Assembly (NCBI GenBank): GCA_023451265.1
Contig: JAEYAG010000016.1
Span: 1-6,585 of the forward strand
From: Actinomycetes bacterium
GTDB lineage: Bacteria > Actinomycetota > Actinomycetes > Actinomycetales > Microbacteriaceae
DNA: 6,585 nt
Direction: 5' to 3'
Shown here: piece after piece, positions 1 through 4,148 of the stretch
Layout: every line of letters begins with the position of its first letter
Numbering within the stretch: position 1 is the stretch's first letter
Notes under the pieces: model-generated
The model's database searches: none
The model's input: only the letters and a program-made list of their open reading frames with translations
What the model was told of the DNA's origin: nothing
Program-made: the position numbers and the translations under genes

Positions 1-1
1 G

Positions 2-17
2 TGTTTCACGTGAAACA
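2..17. promoter_or_regulatory. parS: parS centromere site, perfect 16-bp palindrome
   Basis: The 16-mer TGTTTCACGTGAAACA is the canonical bacterial parS sequence, and the palindrome extends one base further on each side (1-18). ParB loads here, closes as a CTP-bound clamp and spreads along the DNA. ParA then separates the resulting nucleoprotein complexes to segregate the origins. The site lies about 250 bp upstream of parA, the usual origin-proximal position. Because the window begins at base 1, further parS copies may lie upstream. Confidence 0.97.
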
Positions 18-21
18 CCGA

Positions 22-74
22 GTGCGGTGTGATCTCGGTACGCCGCTCGTTCCTCGCGACTACTCGATCGCCGG
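22..74. repeat. 53-bp intergenic direct repeat, copy 1
   Basis: This 53-bp stretch recurs at 141-193 with three mismatches (positions 26/145, 47/166 and 69/188). It begins 4 bp after the first parS site. Inside it, GTA-(C)-GCCGC at 38-46 can fold with GCGAC-TAC at 56-63 around a 9-nt loop, giving an imperfect hairpin with one bulge and one mismatch. No reading frame explains the conservation. It resembles the short hairpin-prone intergenic repeats scattered in many Microbacteriaceae genomes, but that resemblance is from memory and is not tested here. Confidence 0.9.
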
Positions 75-112
75 CTTGCGGGGCCTGGCGCCGGTTGGGT
101 GGGCTGGGGCGA

Positions 113-128
113 TGTTTCACGTGAAACG
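113..128. promoter_or_regulatory. parS: parS centromere site, 15 of 16 match
   Basis: TGTTTCACGTGAAACG matches the parS consensus except for the last base (G instead of A), which breaks the outermost pair of the palindrome. The TTTCACGTGAAA core contacted by ParB is intact. The site lies 111 bp after the first parS and about 140 bp before the parA start, where ParB spreading could also cover the parA promoter. Known parS variants with outer-base changes often still bind ParB, so function is likely but affinity may be lower. Confidence 0.92.
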
Positions 129-140
129 GTTGTGAAGAGG

Positions 141-193
141 GTGCAGTGTGATCTCGGTACGCCGCGCGTTCCTCGCGACTACTCGATAGCCGG
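141..193. repeat. 53-bp intergenic direct repeat, copy 2
   Basis: Second copy of the repeat at 22-74, identical at 50 of 53 positions and offset by 119 bp. It also follows a parS site, here with a 12-bp spacer instead of 4 bp, and also runs into a G-rich tract. The same imperfect hairpin arms are preserved; the 47/166 and 69/188 differences fall in the loop and outside the stem. The parallel order (parS, repeat, G-rich tract) suggests that a unit of about 110-120 bp was duplicated in tandem. Confidence 0.9.
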
Positions 194-221
194 GTGAGGG
201 CGGGTGGGGAGGGGGTGGGGG
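192..221 (+). other. G-rich tract with G-quadruplex potential
   Basis: Six runs of three or more G lie on the + strand within 30 bases: 192-194, 198-200, 202-204, 206-209, 211-215 and 217-221. The loops are only 1-3 nt, which fits the standard G3+N1-7 quadruplex pattern with runs to spare. The tract is on the non-template strand for parA, about 10 bp upstream of the candidate -10 hexamer. A weaker G-rich stretch holds the equivalent place after the first repeat (80-109), but one of its loops is 13 nt. Folding in the cell is inference. Confidence 0.6.
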
Positions 222-231
222 ATGGCTCGAC

Positions 232-237
232 TACAGT
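232..237 (+). promoter_or_regulatory. candidate -10 element for parAB
   Basis: TACAGT fits the actinobacterial TANNNT -10 pattern and lies 28 bp before the parA start, leaving room for a short leader that carries the ribosome binding site. No convincing TTGAC-like -35 is seen at 16-18 bp spacing because that region is a G tract. In this GC-rich intergenic region it is the best hexamer, but a chance match is possible and parA could instead be read through from the gene upstream of the window. Confidence 0.35.
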
Positions 238-264
238 AGAGAGGTCCCGGAATGACAGGAGTTG

Positions 265-1203
265 ATGGTGCCGGAATCGGAGAATGCGACCTCCCCCGCA
301 CCCTTCTCCATCGACGACAGTCCTATCGCCCGTGAACTCGCGGACCTGACATCGCGCCGCAAGGCGCTGGATGCCGTCGATATCGAGTTCAGTGGACAGA
401 CGCGCATCCTGACGGTCTCGAACCAGAAGGGCGGCGTCGGCAAGACCACGACGACCGTCAACATCGCCGCAGCTCTGGCCTCGGTGGGTGCGCGCGTCCT
501 CGTCATCGACCTTGACCCGCAGGGAAACGCCTCGACGGCGCTCGGCGTCCCGCACACCGCCGACACCCCCAGCGTCTACGACGTGCTCATCGACGAGTTC
601 CCACTCGCCGACATCGTGCAGACGAGCCCGGAGTCGCCGAACCTCCTCTGCGCCCCCAGCACGATCCACCTCGCCGGCGCCGAGATCGAGCTGGTGTCCC
701 AGGTCGCCCGGGAGCACCGCCTGCGCACCGCCCTCGACGACTACCTCGCCCGGCCCGACGTCCAGCTCGACTTCGTTCTCATCGACTGCCCGCCGTCGCT
801 CGGCCTGCTGACGATCAACGCCTTCACCGCGGCGGGGGAGCTCCTGATCCCGATCCAGTGCGAGTACTACGCGCTCGAGGGTCTCAGCCAGCTGCTCGGC
901 AGCGTGCGGATGATTCAGAAGCACCTGAACCCCAAGCTGCACCTGTCGACGATCCTGCTCACGATGTACGACGGCCGCACCCGGCTCGCGCAGCAGGTGG
1001 CTGAAGAGGTCCGCACGCACTTCCCCGACGAAGTGATGCGCACGATCATCCCGCGCTCCGTGCGCGTCTCCGAGGCGCCGAGCTTCGGGCAGACCGTCAT
1101 CGCCTACGACGGTCAGTCCGCCGGCGCGGTCTCGTACCGCGAGGCGGCCGTGGAGCTCGTGCAGCGGGAGCGACTGAAGACATCCGACGAGGGGACATCC
1201 TGA
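265..1203 (+). CDS. parA: ParA chromosome-partitioning ATPase
   Basis: A Walker-type ATPase of the ParA/MinD family (312 aa) that forms ATP-dependent dimers on the nucleoid and moves ParB-parS complexes during segregation. Counting from ATG265, the deviant Walker A motif KGGVGKTT is at residues 55-62 with signature lysine K55 and catalytic K60. The A' motif (VIDLDPQGN) has D82 and D84, and the Walker B strand LIDCPPS has D174. About 50 residues precede Walker A, an N-terminal extension common in actinobacterial ParA. The start is ambiguous: TTG262, ATG265 and GTG268 are consecutive in-frame codons. AGGAG at 257-261 lies 3 nt from the ATG and 6 nt from the GTG, so GTG268 is a real alternative. 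The stop codon overlaps the parB start by one base (TGATG), pointing to coupled translation. All key residues are present. Confidence 0.97.
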   Translation: MVPESENATSPAPFSIDDSPIARELADLTSRRKALDAVDIEFSGQTRILTVSNQKGGVGKTTTTVNIAAALASVGARVLVIDLDPQGNASTALGVPHTADTPSVYDVLIDEFPLADIVQTSPESPNLLCAPSTIHLAGAEIELVSQVAREHRLRTALDDYLARPDVQLDFVLIDCPPSLGLLTINAFTAAGELLIPIQCEYYALEGLSQLLGSVRMIQKHLNPKLHLSTILLTMYDGRTRLAQQVAEEVRTHFPDEVMRTIIPRSVRVSEAPSFGQTVIAYDGQSAGAVSYREAAVELVQRERLKTSDEGTS

Positions 1204-2222
1204 TGGCGAAGCGAACTGGACTGGGCCGTGGCATCGGCGCTCTCATCCCCACGGCGGAGAGCGCCGAAGCGCGTCCGGTGGACGTGTTCTTCCCGGGCGC
1301 CGCACAGTCGGCGGGGGAGGATGCCGCGGCATCCACCGACGCGACGAGCGCTCGCCCCGACGCCGACGCCGACGCCGATGCCGACGCCGACGGCACGGCG
1401 TATCTGCTCGCCATCCCCGGGACCCGCCTCATCCAGGTCGACCCCAACGAGATCGTGCCGAACCCGCGCCAGCCGCGGACCAACTTCGACCCCGACGACC
1501 TCGCCGAACTCGTGCACAGCGTCCGTGAGTTCGGCGTGCTGCAGCCCGTCGTCGTGCGCACCAACGAAGACGGCAAGTACGAGCTCATCATGGGCGAGCG
1601 CCGCACGCGCGCCTCGCGCGAGGCCGGACTGACATCGATCCCGGCGATCGTGCGCGACACCTCGGACGAGAACCTGTTGCGCGATGCCCTGCTCGAGAAC
1701 CTGCACCGTTCGCAGCTGAACCCCCTCGAAGAAGCGTCGGCCTATCAGCAGCTGCTGGAGGACTTCGGCATCACGCAGGAAGAGCTCGCCACCCGGATCG
1801 GCCGCTCGCGCCCTCAGATCAGCAACACGATCCGCCTGCTGAAGCTCCCCGTCCCGGTGCAGCAGCGCGTCGCCGCCGGGGTGCTGAGCGCGGGTCACGC
1901 CCGTGCCGTGCTGTCCCTCGACGACGCGGAGGCGATGCAGCGGCTCGCCGACAAGATCGTCAACGAAGACCTTTCCGTGCGCGCCGCTGAGGCGGCCGCG
2001 AAGAATGTCGCCGCCGCCGGCACCAAGACGGCAGCCCCCAAGGCAGGAGCCCGCCGCGCCCACCTCGACGACGTCGCGGAGCGGCTCGGTGACCGCCTCA
2101 ACACGAAGGTGCGCATCACCCTGGCTGCGAAGAAAGGCCAGATCATCGTCGATTTCGCGACGATCCAGGATCTCAACCGCATCCTCGCGGAGATCGGTGA
2201 GACGGAGTTCGGCGCGCGCTGA
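1203..2222 (+). CDS. parB: ParB chromosome-partitioning protein (CTPase, parS-binding clamp)
   Basis: A 339-aa ParB/Spo0J protein that binds parS, loads as a CTP-gated clamp and stimulates ParA. The N-terminal GLGRGIGALIP (6-16) is the conserved ParA-contact segment. An acidic low-complexity linker (about 30-64) follows. The CTP-binding N domain starts near residue 75 and carries the GERR box (131-134) and ENLHR (165-169). A helix-turn-helix at about 190-215 (TQEELATRIGRSRPQISNTI) recognises parS. After an Ala/Lys-rich linker (about 265-285), residues 288-339 form the C-terminal dimerisation domain. AGGGG at 1190-1194 is 8 nt from the ATG, and the start overlaps the parA stop. GERRTRA differs slightly from the common GERRWRA/GERRYRA form at one position, but the arginines are kept. 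The two parS sites upstream of parA are its expected targets. Confidence 0.97.
   Translation: MAKRTGLGRGIGALIPTAESAEARPVDVFFPGAAQSAGEDAAASTDATSARPDADADADADADGTAYLLAIPGTRLIQVDPNEIVPNPRQPRTNFDPDDLAELVHSVREFGVLQPVVVRTNEDGKYELIMGERRTRASREAGLTSIPAIVRDTSDENLLRDALLENLHRSQLNPLEEASAYQQLLEDFGITQEELATRIGRSRPQISNTIRLLKLPVPVQQRVAAGVLSAGHARAVLSLDDAEAMQRLADKIVNEDLSVRAAEAAAKNVAAAGTKTAAPKAGARRAHLDDVAERLGDRLNTKVRITLAAKKGQIIVDFATIQDLNRILAEIGETEFGAR
1359..1391 (+). repeat. in-frame hexanucleotide repeat (Asp-Ala)n in parB
   Basis: A GACGCC hexamer is repeated five times plus a final GAC, with one GAT variant, encoding (DA)5D at ParB residues 53-63. It lies in the disordered linker between the ParA-contact peptide and the CTP-binding domain. 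Tandem 6-bp units can slip during replication, but every gain or loss stays in frame and would change only linker length and charge. Confidence 0.85.
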
Positions 2223-2225
2223 GCG

Positions 2226-2240
2226 GCGCAGATCCTGCGC
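2226..2240 (+). terminator. hairpin just after parB, possible weak terminator
   Basis: GCGCAGATCCTGCGC is a perfect 6-bp stem with a 3-nt loop starting 4 nt after the parB stop. No T-tract follows, so it is not a standard intrinsic terminator. It could slow readthrough or protect the parAB mRNA 3' end. The next gene has its own promoter-like element about 30 bp further on, which fits a transcript boundary here but does not prove it. Confidence 0.3.
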
Positions 2241-2269
2241 GGCCGGAGCCGCATCCGTTCTCGCGCACG

Positions 2270-2275
2270 TAGGCT
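2270..2275 (+). promoter_or_regulatory. -10 element of a leaderless promoter
   Basis: TAGGCT matches TANNNT and is followed by exactly six bases before the GTG codon at 2282, so transcription would be expected to begin on the G of the start codon. This spacing is the hallmark of leaderless genes in actinobacteria. No purine-rich ribosome binding site lies at a suitable distance from the GTG, which supports the reading. No clear -35 is visible, as is common for such promoters. Confidence 0.65.
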
Positions 2276-2281
2276 GGATGA

Positions 2282-2623
2282 GTGACCGATCGTCCCTCGC
2301 TCCCGCGCCGCGCCAGCCTCGAGCTGCTGCGCGCCGAAGCGGGAGACGAGCTGTCGGTGCTCATCGAAGAGCGCCTGCGCGACGGCGAAGACCCGTGGGA
2401 CTTCATGGAGGATCTGCCGTCCATCGATGAGCTCGTGGTCCTGACGCTCCGGGCGGAGAACATCGCCGCCGACGGCGGCAACCGTCCGACCCAGGCGCGG
2501 AACTACCGGGTGCTCCGGCAGATCGCCTTCGACTACCCGCCGCTGACCCGGGCGGTGTGGCGGTTGCTGGGAAGCGAACCGCACCGCCGCTGGGATGCGA
2601 CGGTGCGGATCGAAGCGTCGTAG
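2282..2623 (+). CDS. small conserved-looking protein of unknown function
   Basis: A 113-aa protein that I do not recognise. It starts at GTG2282, six bases after a TAGGCT -10 element, which indicates leaderless translation. Its codon usage has the same GC-rich third positions as its neighbours, so it is probably a real gene. It has no signal peptide, membrane segment or cysteine, and looks like a soluble, mostly helical cytoplasmic protein. An acidic first half (about 12-60, containing GEDPWDFMEDLPSIDEL) is followed by a basic second half (about 66-107, containing RNYRVLRQIAFDYPP and RAVWRLLGSEPHRRW). Tryptophans at 39, 93 and 104 may be core residues. Its place directly behind parAB invites a link to segregation or the cell cycle, but the separate promoter argues against a simple operon and no function can be assigned. 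Confidence 0.75.
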   Translation: MTDRPSLPRRASLELLRAEAGDELSVLIEERLRDGEDPWDFMEDLPSIDELVVLTLRAENIAADGGNRPTQARNYRVLRQIAFDYPPLTRAVWRLLGSEPHRRWDATVRIEAS

Positions 2624-2641
2624 CGCGACGCGGCGCGCGGC

Positions 2642-2965
2642 TTACGCTAGGTAGGCGGCGAGGTCCTGCTCGAGCGCGAACTTCGGCTTCGCGCCGATGA
2701 TCGTCTTCTCGACCTGACCCTTGTTGAAGACCTTCATCGCGGGGATCGAGGTGATCTGGTACTGCATCGCGAGGTTGGGGTTCTCGTCGACGTTGAGCTT
2801 CAGGACGGTGACCTTGTCGCCGTTCTCGGTCTGGATCTCATCGAGGATGGGTCCGACCATGCGGCACGGACCGCACCACGCGGCCCAGAAGTCGACCAGC
2901 ACGGGTCCCTCGGCGTCGATGACATCCTGCTGCCAGGTGCTCTCGCTCGTGGCCTTGGCGGTCAT
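2642..2965 (-). CDS. trxA: thioredoxin
   Basis: A cytoplasmic dithiol carrier of 107 aa, the standard thioredoxin length, that reduces protein disulfides and is itself re-reduced by TrxB encoded just upstream. The active site WCGPC is at residues 30-34 (C31 and C34). The buried acidic D25 (VDFWA) and the cis-proline P75 (SIPA) are both present, so it should be catalytically complete. The ATG at 2965-2963 is chosen because AAGGAG (2976-2971) lies 5 nt upstream; an in-frame ATG 54 nt further upstream would add a non-thioredoxin extension and overlap the promoter. A GGAAC-N18-GTTG promoter lies 50-75 nt upstream, and a 7-bp hairpin (3004-2984) lies between it and the ribosome binding site. Its stop codon faces the stop of the small + strand gene with 18 nt between. 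Confidence 0.97.
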   Translation of the reverse strand: MTAKATSESTWQQDVIDAEGPVLVDFWAAWCGPCRMVGPILDEIQTENGDKVTVLKLNVDENPNLAMQYQITSIPAMKVFNKGQVEKTIIGAKPKFALEQDLAAYLA

Positions 2966-3013
2966 GTTCTCTCCTTCGTGTGCGACCCGCTCGATCCGCG
3001 GGCCTATCCCATC

Positions 3014-3040
3014 CAACACGGCGGATGCCGGGATTGTTCC
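3014..3040 (-). promoter_or_regulatory. SigR/SigH-type promoter of trxA
   Basis: On the - strand, GGAAC (3040-3036) is separated by 18 bases from GTTG (3017-3014). This fits the GGAAY-N18-GTT consensus of the thiol-stress ECF sigma factors SigR of Streptomyces and SigH of mycobacteria and corynebacteria, whose regulons include the thioredoxin system. Predicted transcription would start near 3007, giving a leader of about 40 nt to the trxA ATG. It lies wholly in the 94-nt gap between trxB and trxA. Confidence 0.72.
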
Positions 3041-3059
3041 GTTCGGGTCCGTGAGCGCG

Positions 3060-4040
3060 TCAGGCCGCGTCGGTCAGACCGTCGATCTCGGCGGCATCCT
3101 GCGCCGGGGCGCCGGCGTCGCCGCGCGCGGCGAGGTAGTGCTCGACGTCGAGCGCCGCGACGGTGCCGCTGCCGGCGGCGGTGACCGCCTGGCGGTACGT
3201 CGGGTCGATGACGTCGCCGGCGGCGAAGACACCGGGCACCGACGTGCGCGACGAGCGCCCGTCGACCCAGACCGTGCCGTGCTCGGTCAGGTCGAGCGCG
3301 CCGTGCACGAGATGCGTGCGCGGGTCGTTGCCGATCGCGACGAAAACCCCGGTCACGGGAAGTTCTCGCGTCGAGCCGTCGACGGTGTCGCGCAGCAGCA
3401 GGCCGGTGACGGCATCCTCACCGAGGACGTCGGCGACCTCGCTGTTCCACACGAACTCGATCTTCTCGTTCGCGAACGCGCGGTCCTGCATGATCTTCGA
3501 GGCGCGCAGCTCGTCGCGGCGGTGGATGACATAGACCTTCGACGCGAACTTCGTGAGGAACGTCGCCTCCTCCATCGCCGAGTCGCCGCCGCCGACGACG
3601 GCGATCTCCTGCTCGCGGAAGAAGAAGCCGTCGCACGTCGCGCAGTAGGAGACGCCGTGTCCGGAGAGCCGCTGCTCGCCGGCGATGCCGATCTTGCGGG
3701 GCGCCGAGCCGGTCGCGAACACGATGGCCTCCGCCTCGTGCGTCACGCCGCTGCCGAGCGTCACCTTCTTGATGTCACCGGCCAGGTCGAGCGCCGTGAC
3801 GTCGTCGTAGAGCACCTCGGTGCCGAACTTCTCCGCCTGCTCCTGCATCTTCGCCATGAGGTCGGGGCCCATGATGCCCTCGGGGAACCCGGGGAAGTTC
3901 TCGACCTCGGTTGTGTTCATGAGCTCGCCGCCGGCTTCGACGGAGCTGGCGATCAGCAGGGGCTCGAGGTTCGCACGCGCAGCGTAGATCGCCGCCGTGA
4001 AACCGGCGGGGCCGGAGCCGATGATGATGAGCTTGCGCAC
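3060..4040 (-). CDS. trxB: thioredoxin reductase (NADPH, FAD-dependent)
   Basis: A low-molecular-weight thioredoxin reductase of 326 aa that passes electrons from NADPH through FAD and a redox disulfide to TrxA. Counting from the GTG start at 4040, the FAD-binding GSGPAG is at residues 8-13, TTEVENFPGF at 43-52, the redox-active CATC at 133-136, the NADPH loop GGGDSAMEEA at 150-159 with HRRDELRASK at 173-182, and the second FAD motif AAGDV at 273-277. The reading frame runs further upstream to an ATG at 4121, but GTG4040 is preferred: AAGGGA (4052-4047) lies 6 nt before it, the FAD strand begins at once (RKLIIIGSG), and the longer form would overlap the promoter. A stretch of about 20 Ala/Asp-rich residues ends the protein. 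trxA follows after 94 nt. Confidence 0.97.
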   Translation of the reverse strand: MRKLIIIGSGPAGFTAAIYAARANLEPLLIASSVEAGGELMNTTEVENFPGFPEGIMGPDLMAKMQEQAEKFGTEVLYDDVTALDLAGDIKKVTLGSGVTHEAEAIVFATGSAPRKIGIAGEQRLSGHGVSYCATCDGFFFREQEIAVVGGGDSAMEEATFLTKFASKVYVIHRRDELRASKIMQDRAFANEKIEFVWNSEVADVLGEDAVTGLLLRDTVDGSTRELPVTGVFVAIGNDPRTHLVHGALDLTEHGTVWVDGRSSRTSVPGVFAAGDVIDPTYRQAVTAAGSGTVAALDVEHYLAARGDAGAPAQDAAEIDGLTDAA

Positions 4041-4097
4041 GTGGGTTCCCTTCGTCTGCGGGGCGCCGCGATGGATCGAGCGGCGCCTCAGCGCATT

Positions 4098-4124
4098 CAA
4101 CCCATGGTAGCCGCGGCGCATTCC
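4098..4124 (-). promoter_or_regulatory. SigR/SigH-type promoter of trxB
   Basis: On the - strand, GGAAT (4124-4120) is followed after exactly 18 bases by GTTG (4101-4098), an exact match to the GGAAT-N18-GTT consensus of SigR/SigH. Transcription would start near 4091, giving a leader of about 50 nt before GTG4040. The element lies in the 108-nt gap after murJ, so trxB need not depend on readthrough from murJ. Its architecture is the same as the element upstream of trxA. Confidence 0.78.
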
Positions 4125-4148
4125 GCGACCGGGCGGCGCGAGGGGGTG

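Noticed and set aside
80..109. First G-rich tract as a G-quadruplex
   Set aside because: Four G runs exist, but the first is separated by 13 nt, beyond the usual loop limit, so it is kept only as part of the duplicated module and not as an independent quadruplex.
1113..2063. A 316-codon - strand frame opposite parB
   Set aside because: It is a shadow of parB codon structure, with low-complexity Gly/Arg/Val content and no recognisable motif or ribosome binding site.
2621..2649. Inverted repeat (TAGCG ... CGCTA, plus an inner GCGCG/CGCGC) spanning both convergent stop codons, considered as a bidirectional terminator
   Set aside because: The stems are only 5 bp, one has a long loop, and no T-tract follows in either direction. 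GC-rich DNA yields such pairs often. The tail-to-tail arrangement makes termination here plausible, but the sequence does not demonstrate it.
3020..3060. Longer trxA starting at the upstream ATG near 3019
   Set aside because: The extra residues have no thioredoxin character, no ribosome binding site precedes that ATG, and it would lie inside the SigR-type promoter element.
4038..4043. CACGTG at the trxB start as a possible third parS
   Set aside because: Only the central hexamer matches; the flanking TTT/AAA arms required for parS are absent.
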